Source of the DNA: Cryptomeria japonica
Lineage: Eukaryota > Streptophyta > Pinopsida > Cupressales > Cupressaceae
Assembly (NCBI RefSeq): GCF_030272615.1
Contig: NC_081414.1
Span: forward strand, 908,741,009 to 908,805,008
Direction of reading: 5' to 3'
Length of the DNA stretch: 64,000 nucleotides
This document shows, piece by piece, positions 44,903 to 57,957 of the stretch (position 1 is its first letter; each line of letters starts with the position of its first letter). The notes under the pieces were generated by a model, which ran no database searches, was not told the DNA's origin, and saw nothing but the letters and a program-made list of their open reading frames with translations. The translations under genes and the position numbers were made by a program.

Positions 44903-47438
44903 ATCCCTTTCCTAAGGTTCGTCATGAAGATACTTTAGAGAAAGAGGATAATATTTTCAATGCTCTCTTTGCTAAAGATGAAGAAACTAATCAAAGATCA
45001 AACCAATACCATTCATGTTGTTGAGAAGCCTATGGGTGGAGTCAATCATCAATATGATTATCACTCAATAGCTTACACATATAATAACGAAGTGTTTACT
45101 TTAGAAGATAACAAGAACATAAAAAGTGAAGCACAATATAATTTGTTAGTTCCTACAATCCTTTCTCCAATTCAGACAAATACAAAATCTCCTAGCAAAG
45201 ATGTTCCTAAAGAAGAACTCTTGGAGGATGATTGAGGGTCATTAGATGTCACACCTTCTTTTTGTAAATAATCTAAGATGCCTAAATTTGATACACAAAA
45301 TATTTATCCTAAAACATGTCTATAAATTGATTAGGCCTCTTTAAACTTCAATCCAATTCCACTTAAGAGAAAACCCCCTCCTGATCCTACCTATGGATAC
45401 AATGGACAAGTTTTAGGATGTGTGCAAAAAAGTCATGAGAAATCACACTTTTCTAGTGAAAAGAAAGATTTCCAACCTCTTCCTTTGTAAACATCTCCTC
45501 CTCAATTGTCTAATAAGCCCTTGCCTTCTCATTCCAAAATAGCATTACAACAAGATAATGTTTTGTCTGGCCTCCTTCATGCCAATTTAATTTCTCTTCT
45601 TTGGCCTAAATGAATAAGGAAATGTAGACAACATCTTGAAAGTTCTACTCTTTGCAAGTATCCTAAAATCCACGGACATTCTACTAACAAATGTAAAGCT
45701 TTGAAAACTAAAATACAATAATATATTGAGTTAGATATCATAAAAATAACATGTGATAATTAATGACATGTTTCTCATAATCATTTCAAATAACACTCAG
45801 ATTCCTATTATGTTGCTCCTCACTATGTGACATTGTTATCTTACCTACTTGGGGCTCATTGTTATTCATGGTGGTACAATTTCAAGTGCAATCATACTTA
45901 GTGAGCAACACAATAGTCTATTTATTTTTGTCTCTATGCTTGAGGGGCAAGAATATTATCTTTTCTCTTTCTAAGGATTCACTATTTCCTTTATGGATTG
46001 CATTTTTCATAACATGATATCCTATCTTGCATAGAATTATCCTTCATGTGAGTACATGTGTGTTACATAGTTAGGATCTATTCCTTTCTTGAGATAGTAC
46101 GTCTCTTATGAACAATTTCTCCTTAGGGAATGTGTGATCCTTCATCCTAATTTTTCGTTGTCCTCTTTCTTGGGGGGAAAGGATAACATTTTTCTTGTCT
46201 CACTCCTTTTTGAAGACCACCTCTTCTTTTTTTGTTGTATTTTTCATAATGTGATGTACATTTTTTCTTGAAACTATACATCTCTTATGTATAATCTCTC
46301 CTTGGAGGTTGTGTAATTCTACTTGTTGTCCCTACATAGGGGGGTATTGATATTTCTTATCCTTTCCAAAGATCCACTTTTTTTTGGTTGAGTGGTGTTT
46401 GCTTATGATTTGATGTCATTCCTTGTGTGAATATGTTTTTGTTCTCAAGGATTATCTCTTATGTTAAAGGTTTGTATCCTTGACTACAACCTCTTCTTGA
46501 CTTGGAGATGCATATCTATTATAAACATACCTCTGCACATTGGGTCATAAGTGTGTCATCATTCATCAAGAATCCCTTTCACCTAGAAATAAGAGGAAGG
46601 TAGGAATTCTTGTTTTCCTTCCCTTGTTTTTGTAGAGGATGTTATGTTTTTTCAATAAACTTACATGAGATGCTTCACGTTTGAAACCTGACACAACATT
46701 TTTATATGACTTATACAGGGTGCACATTCTCAAAACCAGAGAAAACATCTTACATGAGATGTCCTCAATACCAGACATATATTTCTCTTACACAGGGTTA
46801 CACATACTCACATAGGTTGTTTCATGCTCAAAACTAGAGAAGAAAAACTCTTATATAGGATGTTTAACACCTAAAACTAGATAATTGCACACACAACATG
46901 ATGAGTGAAACTAGCAAAGAAAAGATAGATCATTCCTACTCTTCTCCCCAACATGGATCACCTATAAAAACACAAATAGAATGTGACATACATGTCTTCT
47001 CTTGCTCTTCCTCTCATGGAACACCTAGAGAAACACAAATAGAGTATGATATCAATGCCTCTCTCTTTTCTTCTCCTCATGAGCTTATAACTTTTCTATT
47101 TGTGGTTCATGGTTTATGCATGCCCTTTTTCTTGTTAAGTGATTGCTTGTGTCCTTTTAATAGAATTTAAAGAATGATATTAGTAGTTGAGACATTTTGA
47201 CTATCAAGGTCTCTTTGGATAGTTGACTTGGGGTCTTGTATTTAGTGCTAACCCCTTGTGTTGTGTGTCCTTAGATGATATTTTGTGAGTTAAGATCCTA
47301 ATATGGAGCACTTGGCTCCACGAAATTAGTGATGTTTTATCTCCTTGTGATCTTGTTCCTAATTTCTCCTCTATCTCTTTCATCTACTTTACCATGAGCA
47401 TTTTCATAGGCTCATATTCCTATTAAAATGGGGGAAAA
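44903..47438 (+). pseudogene. Decayed Ty3/gypsy-like gag region and 3' interior, copy 2
   Basis: A 91-codon open stretch (44960-45235) is followed by stop-riddled sequence containing CKYPKIHGHSTNKCKALK near 45655-45710, a Gag-type Cys/His motif. 45330-46100 is the partner of 34650-35480. The rest to 47438 is C/T-rich debris without frames, and a further short ORF at 46898-47170 shows no domain. It ends in the PPT before the LTR at 47439. Confidence 0.55.
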
Positions 47439-48130
47439 TGTAGTGTCATAAATTGTCACCAATATAATTTACACCTCATAATTGTTCCCCTAATTTAGTG
47501 TTTCCTATCCTCATCCCCTGGTCTATTTATCCCTATTCTTTAACTTTGACACCATGAATAGCCTTTTGTGGTTCCTACCATGGGATACCCACCCCATTTT
47601 AGCATTGTTTTGGTCTTGATTATGTTGGGACCAAGGCATGGAATGCCTTGGTCTGGACCATGGCATCCCAAAATTCCATGGTCTCACCCAATCCAACCGT
47701 AATTTAAAATAGGGTTAGGGCTATATCTCATCGGGTAAGTTTTGATCCTCGTGGCTCTGCATGACTGTTGGAGGTTGGCCTAATCAGTAATTTACCTAGA
47801 AACCCCTATATAAAGACATTTAATGAACCTAATTCTATCTAAGAAAAGTAAGAATCAATTCCTAACATTCAAGCATCCATGAAGCATTCATTATCAAGCA
47901 TTTTTAGAGATCTTCAAGGTTGCCTTTTCATCCTTCAACCACTGTGGACAAAATTCATCTCAATTTTGATGCAAGCATGTATGTGTGATTAGGTTTTTGT
48001 GTTTGTCATGCAATTTCATACAACATTTATGATTACATCTAAAGAAAAAAGCGCAATCATCAACAAGTGTAGATTTGAGGTATATCTATGTAGCATTTAT
48101 TTTAGTATTTATAATATTTCATTCAAGGCT
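47439..48130 (+). repeat. Probable 3' LTR of the preceding gypsy-like relic
   Basis: AAAATGGGGGAAAA is followed by TGTAGTGTCATAAATTGTC. The downstream end is not defined because another truncated element starts near 48131. Confidence 0.5.
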
Positions 48131-48185
48131 AATTATGTTGCATATTGGCTGATATGTTGTCATTGATGTCAACATATGTGGAGAT

Positions 48186-49545
48186 TGTTGGAAAGTTTTG
48201 TTAACATATTTTTCTGTGTATTCCAGTAATGCAGTTTGGTTGGAATGAGTTGATTTAGCCTGTGTGTTGTAGATGAGATGATGCGGTTTAAAGGGTTATG
48301 GTATGTTGTCTATAGATGGTTCATTCTTATTTGTAGAGGTCTGCATGATTATTTGATCGAGTTATGATATTTAGTATTGAGGATATTAATTAGTTGTTTG
48401 TGTTATTTGGTATTTTGGTTTACACATTGTATTGCTCTAGAATTTTTATATATTTAGCTGTGGATGTGTGGGATGTGTTCTAGACATTGATGTGTGTCCT
48501 CGGTTCAAGTGGTTCATGACTTGGAGGTCTGCAAGAGAATCATTCAGGTTGATAGTCAATTATGATGGTGTTTTTGAGCTTCGATGGAGAGATGATGATT
48601 ATTCTAGTAATCCAAGTTATTGTGGTGCAATTCATATTGTCTGTGAATATCTCTAGATCGTTTTCTATGCGTATTGGTGGTCTACATTGATTTTTGTGCA
48701 TATCATTTAAGATTTTCTTTGTCCGGTGATTTTATTCATGTTATGTGACATTCTTGGGGGTTGTAGCGTGTTGTGGATGATCGAGACGTAATTGTTGAAA
48801 GTTTTGTGTGGTTTCCCTATTGATTTGGGTCCAGACTATGCCTTAGCCAACATTGTTTTGGTCCACATGTATTTTTATATCATGTGAGGATAGTATTTTG
48901 TAATTTGTATTGAGCGTTTCGCCGACCTATATTTCATATGTTGAGGGTTTGTATAAATAAATGTAATAATAATTTGAGATGTATGTTTGTGAGTTTTTTC
49001 AATATCTGAGAGTGTTTATGCTTGACTTTTATGTGCGAACAAGTGACTTTCTCTCTCAAAAGTGTGAAGGAGAAGAGAAGTGTTGCAGGGAAGACTGTGT
49101 GCTTAACCGGAACTGTACTCAAGCATATGAAGATGCTATCTTCATAGTTCATGTAATTTGGATTGTAGTCTAAATGTTTGTATAAGTCAATGAGACTTCT
49201 TGTAAGGTAGTGCGCCTTCCCTAAAGGTTGTAGCCTTTCTAGGTTTCTTATTTTGAGTAGTGAGCTCTAGGAAATATGATTGAATGCATGTGCATTCCCA
49301 CTGTAATATTTGCATTTACTCCTAACATGGTATTATCTCATTGTGGGTATGTTCTCATAGTGGTTTTTCCCTTAACTGGGTTTTCCATGTCAAAAATATT
49401 GGTGTTATGTGTATTATTGATGTGGTGTTGGTTCATGCTTTAACTATTTTAATTATCAGATATATTTTGTGGTTTAAGTTGCAGTAAGTTTTTGAGCAAA
49501 GTGATTCATCCCCCCCTCTCTTAGTTTGCTACATTGTTGCCAACA
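48186..49545 (+). repeat. 3' LTR of a truncated copia-like element
   Basis: TGTTGGAAAG...GTTGCCAACA, 1360 bp, preceded by a short interior tail (TTGTCATTGATGTCAACATATGTGGAGAT). Carries the shared LTR blocks GTGAGCTCTAGG, GCATGTGCATTCCC, GGTTTTTCCC, ATTGGTGTTATG and a C-rich run. The 5' part of the element is missing. Confidence 0.65.
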
Positions 49546-49828
49546 AATTCCTAAATTGGGGTTTGAATTAGGAAAACCCCTATTGCTAACAATTTCCTCT
49601 TTCTTTTTGTGTGCAGGAAATATGTACAAAGCTATGTTTAGGGGGATTGACATAGTTCACAAAGATGAATAGGTTCATCTTTTGATGGCGATAGACTCAA
49701 AGGACCATGGTGAATTGATGTGCCCTAGTCTTGACAAATCAGGATGAACTTCAGGAAACAAATTAATGATATCTTATTTTGCTCAAATCTAGGTCAATGG
49801 ATCCATACAAAATCAGTAGCTTACTAAT

Positions 49829-51772
49829 TGATAGGGAGATTGAGTGAGAAGTTGCTCAATAAGTCTAAATTGGTTTAATAAATCAAGTGGACCCAAAGGA
49901 TATGCTTTTTCTTTTGTGTTTAATTCCTGTTTGCAAGATCAATCTTCAACACCCACACCTCTTCTCAAACAACCACCCTATTATGTTGTTACACTCCCTT
50001 GCTCAAGCTTCTATTCCTCAATGTTTCTCAAATCCTCCACCATAGGTCCACACACCAAGATGGTGTCTTGACTATAAATATTGATTTAATTAGGCCCATT
50101 GTGTGAATTTCAACTATCCTTCAAGAGTTTGGAAGGTTCTAGTACCATTGAGGCAATTAGGTTCAACTTTTTGGTAAAATAGGGCAAAAAGGCTACTAGC
50201 CCGTGGAGGCCTAATTGGGTGAATTTTGCTTGCATAGGGAAATGATGGTCATAACCACCATGAAACCTGACTTGGAAGGTTTCAACAAGGTCTAAAATCA
50301 AGGATTTTTATGGTTTTAGCTCCTAAGAAGATGGTATAATGAGTGTCCACATTTTTAGGCAAGAAAGTAGGGTTTTGAGAGGGTTTTGCTCATGAAACAA
50401 AGGAAGTCACTTCTAAACCACAAACCAAGCCTCCAAAATCTTATAGAAAATCTTCCACATCATTTGGAACCATTCTCCAACTCTACCCTATATGATATTA
50501 TATCAAATATTTGGTATACAAACCATAAGATGAATGTTATGTGCACTGTCACTGCTAATTCACTATTTTTCCTGCACTTTGAAAGGTTATAACTTCATGG
50601 AAACTTCACCAATGCATGTATCAACCTCCCAAAAACATTGTTAGCACTTTTCACAAGATGCCAAAGGCATGGACATGTTCATAAAGCAATTTTGGATTCA
50701 AAAAGACATTAAATTCCCAAAACAGGGAGCTTGCTGCCAGCTACAACTCAACACATTTGCAAGGTAAAGAAAACATTATTTGGAGCTCCAAATGTCTGTA
50801 AAATTCCAAGGAGATTAGTGCAGACCTCTTTCTTAGGTTTGTTCACTCAATTGGCCTTTGAGCACAAACTTGTTTGAGTCTTTGTTCACATTTGCTAGCC
50901 AAATCTATCTCCAACTTGCTTAGCATATACTCAAAGGCACTTCTCTTGCACAACCCTAGCCAAAATAGGGTATATTTACACTATAAATATGAAATAAAAC
51001 TTACCTAAGTCCACCCATGGGAGCCCAAACCTGGATTTAGACAAGTTGATGCATTTTGGAGTCCAAAACCCTTGACAGGGTAGTCAAGGAGCAAAATAAA
51101 AACTATTTTATAAAACCAACTTCCAAATGCACAACCTGAAAAATAATTACATAAAGAGAATTGAATTTACAAAAAAATCACAGTCCAAAAGGTACAGTAC
51201 AGAAAATAGAAGCCCCAATATGGACTGCTATCCAAATGGAGTCCAAAACATGAGAAAAGCCAGAAAAATGCTTGCTCTTTCAATTGATTCTATTGGAAAG
51301 TAAAAAATCCAACCCTATACCAAGAAGAGGGATGCATATAAATAGTAATGGAAGGTATTTACCAAGTCTTGTATGGACACAAGGCATTTATGTCTTCTTT
51401 TTTACAAAAAGTGTCCAAAATGACAACTTTTGTTCCTCCAAGTGGCAATTTGAGAAACCTAACTCAACCAACCTTCCAAATTCACATAGGAATGATTAAA
51501 AATGCTTTCTAATCATGTTTCAAGGCTTTCCAAATCATGGCTAATCCTATAAGGCAATTTTCCACTTTTTAGCCTTATTTGGCCTAGGAGCACAAAACTG
51601 ACAACTCAAACCTTAGGAAAACAAAACTTGATCTCTCAAGCACAAAATGAGATAAAAAATCTATGAAATGACTCAAAACAACCTATGACAACATTTCAAA
51701 ACTAACAAGACACTTAAGCATGAAAAATACCAAAAATGGAGAGTATAAGTAAAGCTAGGTGCTCCTGCACCA
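49829..51772 (-). mobile_element. Solo LTR of the LARD-like family, minus strand, TSD CTAAT
   Basis: 1944 bp. The minus strand begins TGGTGCAGGAGCACC and ends CTCCCTATCA, as in the LTRs at 359 and 3602. It shares interior phrases such as ATCTCATTTTG, the AGAGATCAA block and AGTTG-CA segments. CTAAT flanks it at 49824-49828 and 51773-51777. More diverged than the two LTRs of the complete element. Confidence 0.85.
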
Positions 51773-52029
51773 CTAATTCTATCAATTTACATCAAAAACT
51801 CCTTATTTTACCTTAATTTTAACATTTTCACAATTCAACTTAGGAATGGGAAACTAAAATCTAACCACTGAAACTAATTAGAAACCTTAGCCCTATCATT
51901 AGTTGGATTGAGGCTAGATCTATTGGATTCACCCCTCTTTCAATGTATTGGCTATTTTGGTTAATTGGTGGTCTTATCCTACTTGGTGAAACCCTAGTTC
52001 CAAATTACACCTCTACATGTTTAATTTTT

Positions 52030-52356
52030 TCTTCAATTTTTCAATTCAAGAATGTTGACTTGACATCCATCTAATATAACTCAAAGTTCATATATGCAAC
52101 AAATGCGAGAAACATCCATATAGCCTCCAATCCTACTACTAGAGAAAATGTCTCCTCAAAATCTATACCTTGAACGTGTGAATAACCCTTACACACCAAT
52201 ATTTCCTTGTTCCTTGTGACTTTTCTATCTTCATAAATTAGCTCTCTTTGGGTTACCCACTTAGTTCCTATAACAACCTCATACTTTGTTGGCATCTTAG
52301 GTGTTTGTTTAGGTAATTTTTTTCTTGCACTTGTCTCTTCTTTATCTTTTGGAGTA
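52030..52356 (-). pseudogene. Ty1/copia reverse transcriptase, N-terminal fragment
   Basis: Minus-strand frame: a TKWVTQRELIYEDRKVTRNK segment, ILVCKGYSHVQGIDFEETF, SLVVGLEAIWMFLAFVAYMN and QMDVKSTFLN, the start of the copia RT. It is cut on the upstream side by the element at 52362-58958 and continues from the integrase side at 58964. Downstream it breaks off after a stop near 52066 and the catalytic YVDD region is absent. Confidence 0.85.
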
Positions 52357-52361
52357 GCCTT
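52357..52361. repeat. Target-site duplication GCCTT (left copy)
   Basis: GCCTT precedes TGTTGGCATATG at 52362 and follows the right LTR at 58959-58963. Confidence 0.92.
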
Positions 52362-53155
52362 TGTTGGCATATGCACACTCCAATGAGACATTGTATGTGA
52401 TTGAGGTTTTGTCATTGATGGCAACCTTGCAATCCTATGGCACCAACAAAGGCATTATACTAGCATTAGCAGATCACACTCTACACCGGCACTCAGGACA
52501 CCAGAACCGGCACAAAAGAAAGGAAGTATACCGGCATAGAGGCCGATAGGATTTTGTTTTATTATATTTTGTTTGTTATTGAAAAAATTTGTTAGCCGAC
52601 TTGGCAAATTGTAAAATGACTCTTATATATAAAAGAGATCATTGTAGACATTAGAGAGAGGAGACATAAGCATTAAGAAAAATATTAGGCGGACCTATTG
52701 TGCGAAATATAGGTTAAGGGGTATATGTAAAGAACAGAGCAGGAACCCGTACTGAATCTGGCATTGAAGATGCTATTGTAAAGCAATCCAAGTTATTGGA
52801 TTTGTATAATCCTCATTGTAAGTCAGTGAGACTTCCCATTGAGCAGTGAGCTCTAGGCATTTGGCCTTCCTGCATGTGCAGGCCCCTATTGTAAGTATAT
52901 TCTCTTATTGGCCAATGAGTGAATATTGTGGGTCACAAATCCCACTGAGGTTTTTCCCACACCGGGTTTCCTCATTAAAATATTGTGTTATGGTGTACTT
53001 TTCATGTGGATGTTCTTGATTCTATTTATTGCATTATTTATTGCATACCGGTACACTATTATATTATGTTCTATATGTTTTAAGTTAAGAAATTCCATAT
53101 ACCGATTAGATACTGATTCACCCCCTCCCTCTCAGTATCTGTGGGATTCCTAACA
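52362..53155 (+). repeat. 5' LTR of the Gag-plus-unknown element
   Basis: 794 bp, TG...CA. Contains the blocks GTGAGCTCTAGGCA, GCATGTGCAGGCCCC, ATTGTGGGTCACAAATCCCA and a C-rich run before CTCAGTATCTG. Confidence 0.92.
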
Positions 53156-53157
53156 AT

Positions 53158-53169
53158 TGGTATCAGAGC
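53158..53169 (+). promoter_or_regulatory. Primer binding site, initiator tRNA-Met type
   Basis: TGGTATCAGAGC begins two bases after the 5' LTR. Confidence 0.92.
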
Positions 53170-53226
53170 TTGGTCCTCTATTTTCAAAAGCCTAATAGTT
53201 TGAGGAAGATCTTGACACCAGTAAAG

Positions 53227-54384
53227 ATGGAAAATCTAATGAAGCAACTTGAAGGAGCTCTTACAGACTATGATGTAGAGAAATTGAAAAATATCAAACT
53301 AGAAGATGATTTAAGGGTAGGTCAAGATATCATTCAGGCACTTCAAGAAAATTTTACTATTGCAAGAAATAAGAGAAGAGAACTTTGTGAAAATTTGCAA
53401 AATGAGAATGATGAAAATGAATCACTTAATGATATGATAAGCAAGTTGAAACAAGAGATCATGACAACAAAGAATGAGATGCAGGATATGACTATGAGAT
53501 TTTGCAAAGAGATTGAGGATAGGAAGAAGAATGAAGAAGAATTGATGAGAAGACTAAGTGATGCAGCAAATGAGAACACAAGACTTATCTATGAAAATGA
53601 CATGTTGAAGACAGATTTGATGCATACTCAGAATGACTCAAATGAACTGATGAGACAAAAGGAAGTCTTAGAAAGAGAATTAGAAATTGCAAATCAACAT
53701 AAAGAAAAATTCAAAAAAAGCTCAGAGGAACTTGGCACCTTGCTGAAGAATCAAAAACCTAAAGGTGACACTTCTGGAATTGGCTTTGAAATTGGTGAAA
53801 GCTCCGGTACTGCAAATACTCAAGATCACAACAAATCGGTAAGACAACCTAATGCTTATAAATTCAATGGAAAATGCTTTAACTGTAATAAGTACGGTCA
53901 TAGAGCAAATGAATGTAGATCTAGAAATTATTTGAATATCAACACACCCACCGATCAATGTTCTAAATACAACAAAGCTGGTCACAACTCTGAAAACTGC
54001 AAAATGAATGTGAGATGTTATGTTTGTGGAAGATTTGGACAATTATCTAATCAATGCAGAACACAAACCGGCATAGGTTATGGAAAAGCTATTCAGAAGA
54101 ATAATGTAACTTGTTATGCATGTAACAAGATTGGGTATATTGCTAATTTTTGTAGAAGTAGAGGAACACCGGTAGACAACAAAAGTTCTAGCTTGAAAGG
54201 TAAAGAAAAAGTTGAAGAGGTCAAGCAAGAATTCTCAAAACAATGGATTAGAAAAGCTGATCTTAATATTGGGAATACTCCTCCACCAGTAGAACAAACC
54301 AATGCTTCACTGGAAGGACAAAGTGATGCTTCACTAGAAGGACAGAGCAGTGCTCCATCGATAGGAAGTTCTTCATCCAATTGA
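53227..54384 (+). CDS. Gag-like coiled-coil zinc-knuckle protein
   Basis: 385 codons, intact. I chose the ATG at 53227 because the frame upstream of it only reaches a TTG inside the PBS. Residues about 1-200 are a long Lys/Glu-rich coiled coil (IVQAL-like heptads, MRFCKEIEDRKKNEEELMRR). Four Cys/His knuckles follow: CFNCNKYGHRANEC intact, CSKYNKAGHNSENC with the second Cys as Tyr, CYVCGRFGQLSNQC with His as Gln, and CYACNKIGYIANFC with His as Tyr. The tail has tandem ASLEGQS repeats. By family analogy it would coat element RNA in particles made with another element's polymerase. Its open frame contrasts with the broken second ORF. A coiled coil in place of a typical capsid domain is unusual. 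Confidence 0.85.
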   Translation: MENLMKQLEGALTDYDVEKLKNIKLEDDLRVGQDIIQALQENFTIARNKRRELCENLQNENDENESLNDMISKLKQEIMTTKNEMQDMTMRFCKEIEDRKKNEEELMRRLSDAANENTRLIYENDMLKTDLMHTQNDSNELMRQKEVLERELEIANQHKEKFKKSSEELGTLLKNQKPKGDTSGIGFEIGESSGTANTQDHNKSVRQPNAYKFNGKCFNCNKYGHRANECRSRNYLNINTPTDQCSKYNKAGHNSENCKMNVRCYVCGRFGQLSNQCRTQTGIGYGKAIQKNNVTCYACNKIGYIANFCRSRGTPVDNKSSSLKGKEKVEEVKQEFSKQWIRKADLNIGNTPPPVEQTNASLEGQSDASLEGQSSAPSIGSSSSN

Positions 54385-54685
54385 AGAAAGTTTCTTTGAG
54401 GGTTTGGCAATCTAATGACACATGTATTATATTCCCTCGGTTAGAGATAAGAAGTTGAAATTACTTATTACCGGCAAACAATGTTAAGTGAATACTTAAC
54501 TGGCATGCAATTAATGTGGTAGATGGTGAATAGACACTATAAAATTAAGGTTTTGGCTCCATTTCATTTCACTGAGATTTCAAATTTATGAAGAGCGCGA
54601 AGATTCTAAGATAAGGCATTTCGAGCAAGAAGCAAGAACACTGCAAGCAATCATCCATCCTAAAGGCAATAAAATGTATTTAATC

Positions 54686-57600
54686 ATGGCATTCACCTCT
54701 GCAATTGAATAAATAGAAAACCCTACTGTTGTTGAAGTGATAAAAAGACCTAGGCCTGTATTTCAGTTATTTCCCGAGATAGCAAAGAAAGACGATACCT
54801 TAGGTGCTTTTTCTCAAATTCCTAAGGGAGTTGTTTATGTTGAAGACCCCAGAATGTACATCCATTGCAACATTGAGGAACTAGGAGATGAAGAAATTAA
54901 AACCATGTTTAAAACTGTGATATGTGATAAAACCGGCAATGTGAAAGATGAACACAAAATCATTGAGACCCTAGGATTTACAGAGATCCTTAGCATTCCT
55001 GAATTTCAAAAGGATGTGATTAGGATAGTCTTAAGTAGGGTACATGGTGAGTTTTTCTGGTTAGATGCAATCCACAAAATCACCAAGGAAGTTGTGAAAG
55101 CTATCATAGGGTTACCGACCACTGGTAAAAGACCAGATAAAACCAAGAAGGTTTCCAATGACCTAGTTACAAACCTAATTGGTGCAACATTCGACAAGAG
55201 GTCCCTAAGAGTTAATGATGTAATAGACATTAATGTGAGATTCATTAGCATGATATTAGGGTATAAAGCTACTCATGCAAATAGACTCAATTCAGTTTCA
55301 AGTTTATGCATTAAGAGTGCTTTTGATATGGTCACAGATAATGAAAAAATTGATGTATGTGAGTGGTTAAAAGATGAATTAATTGACAACCTTGGAAAGA
55401 TCAAGAAGGACAAGAAAGGAACTTTCAGGTTTGGAAATTTGTTAGTATGTCTGATGCTACATATAACAAAACAGGTTCCCGGTATAGGCTACAAAGAACT
55501 TGGATATGATATACCGGTAGGCAAACAGTTAACAAAACTATTCAATAACATGGGAAAAGACAAGGAAAACAATATTCATGACTTTTTTCAAGCATTAAAG
55601 GCCAAAATGAAGAAAAGAATAAGATTATCACAAAAGATTGTTGACAAATACAAAGATGAAATATGCTTTGTAATCAAGAAAGATGAAATCTGGATGGAAG
55701 CAGTCATCCCTAGGACAGTTTGGGTAACCAAGATGGGCAATGAAATAGATGATCACATAGTTGAAACATATGCTAAAGCACTTCTGGAAGCCCCCAGAGA
55801 ACCTAAGGAAGAAATATTTGGTAGTGCAAAAACCATTGAAATCCCAATACAATCAAAGAAAAGAGTGAAAAAGGTTGAGTTAGTTGTAAGGAAAGGTTCC
55901 AAACAAGCAAAAGCCATCAAAGAAGATGTATTGAAGAAAACCGGTATAACAGAGGATGAGTTAGTAGCTCCACAACTTGAAACTCACCTATCACTGGTAG
56001 GTACTTCTTCGAAAGGTGACATGCCTGCAACTTTTAAAAGAGTTGTAAGAAAAAGAGATCCCTCACTGGCAACCACACCCTCACCCAGGAGGACAAGGCA
56101 AAAACAACAAGCAGTGAGATCTCCGGTAAGAAAGGCCACACCAAAGAAGAAGAAGAGTTCAAAAAAAGACTTGACCCCTCTTGATATACTGCTGAATGAA
56201 ATCATAGAGGAAGGTAAATTGAAGAACATAGAGAAAATATATGACACCTTAACAGCTAATGAAAAAGAGAAAGTTGAAAATAGTGTTATATTGTGCACAT
56301 GGATATGTATAAGAAGTTTTTGATGGAAGTAGTCAATGAAATTCCATATGAACTATTCAAAAGACTAGAAGCAAGAAGACAAGCAGTAATAGAACTAGAT
56401 AAGAAAATAAAAATTGAAAAGCTACTTGCTGTATATCCGGTAAACTCTCCCAAAGAAATTGATGACCTAATTGCTCAAGCCAACTGGATAGTATTTTCTA
56501 CTGCACACCGGCACATTGCTTTAATGGTTGGAAGAGTTAATGAGGTGACTGAAGAGACTAAAAATAGATGGGACATATTCCTAGTTGAGAAAGAAAAACA
56601 AGAAGAATACAGGAACCCCAAACCCATAAAAGTTTATCAGAAAGATAGAGATAAGGGGAAAGGAAAAGTTGGTGGACCACCTAGTATCAAGGTTAGAGAC
56701 AACTTACCTCCACCTCCTTTGATTACTCCACCGGTAAAAACAACAACTATAGATGATCAACCGGTAGCTGAGAGTATGGATGTAGAGGATAATAATCCTA
56801 ATCCTGAAGTCTTATATACTGTTGATGTTGATACTCAGAAGATCATCATAGTGGTAGAAAAAGATACAACTGATAAGACTGATATGGCTAGTGAGCCTTC
56901 GGTAGCTGAGGAAACTGATAACACATAGGAGAAACCGACAGAAGATAAAGAGAAAAAGGTAGAGACTCAGACACAGACCGAGACAATACAACAAACAGAG
57001 GAACAAACAGAGAAAAAGGCTCCGAAACAGCAACAACAACAATAGCAACAGGAACAGGTACATAAGGAAACAGTGCCACCGACAACTAGTGAAGTAGAAA
57101 AACCATTGCTTAAAGAAATGCAGACACAAACAGACCTACCAGAGGTCAATACAAGTTTGGTTACTTCCATTGGTACTCAGATTGTTGATTCATCATCAGG
57201 ATACAAATCAACTAATGTGACTGAGGTACTATTAGATTCAATCAAGAAAATAACCGACTGCAACTCACAAGCTTACAAAACAATTGATGATACCATACCA
57301 ATTTTGAAGGTAATTGCTCATAACTGTAATATAGACAACAAAGATTCTTTAGGACAACTTGATACACTGTATAAATATATCATAGAAAACATTGAGAAAA
57401 TAAAGGAAGAGTCATTGAAGGATAAGGTAGAAATTGAAAAACAGAAATTCTTTGATGAGAAAATAAAGAAGTGTAATAGAGATTTTGACACACTCCTATC
57501 GGAACTATGTAATTTGTTGAAAGAGTACAAAAATATGTACAAAGATACCTGTAAAACAAACTTTTTGACTGTAGATATAGACAAGAAAATGAGCAAGGTA

Positions 57601-57957
57601 TAGGATGAGATCAATAAACTTTCAGATAGTTTTGTCAACTCACCTGATACACTATCAGTTTTTTAGGAGAAGATAACAAATTTTGAGGAAGAACTACTTA
57701 AATTGGAAAGAGAGAAAGAAAGAATAGTAAATAAGGCAAAGCTAAGTCCAAGATTGGACTATCTAGCATCTCTACGGAAGGAAGTATCTGAGGCATTAAT
57801 ACAGGGAAATAAAACACCGGCAGAGCATTTGCAACATCTCACCGGTATAGTGAAGAGAAAAGAGACAACAATAAAGGATAGAAAAAAGTTTATGGATAGT
57901 ATAAACTTGATTTTGGGAGATCTTTTTCAAATTGTAACCATCCAGTTACAAGGTTGA
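54686..57957 (+). pseudogene. Large second ORF of unknown function, five stops and one frameshift
   Basis: About 1090 codons from ATG 54686 to TGA 57955. A TAA at 54710 follows eight codons. An open run to 56323 is then left by a 1-nt shift near 56281-56293 into the frame ending at 57957, with TAGs at 56926, 57043, 57601 and 57664. The N-terminal third is a globular domain with FFWLDAIHKITKEVVKAIIG, GLPTTGKRP, INVRFISMILGYKATHANR and GNLLVCLMLHITKQVPGIGY. The middle is basic and low-complexity with KKVELVVRKGSK and TPSPRRTRQKQQ. The end is acidic, Gln-rich and coiled-coil. No polymerase, integrase or protease motif. I do not recognise the family. Being conserved between LTRs, it probably served the element. 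Confidence 0.75.

Noticed and set aside
48468-48656. 62-codon ORF inside an LTR
   Set aside because: No homology that I recognise. It sits wholly within a TG...CA LTR and is likely chance.
56812-57170. Cys, Leu and Phe-rich minus-strand ORFs
   Set aside because: Antisense shadows of a Lys/Glu/Gln-rich part of the second ORF of the 52362 element.
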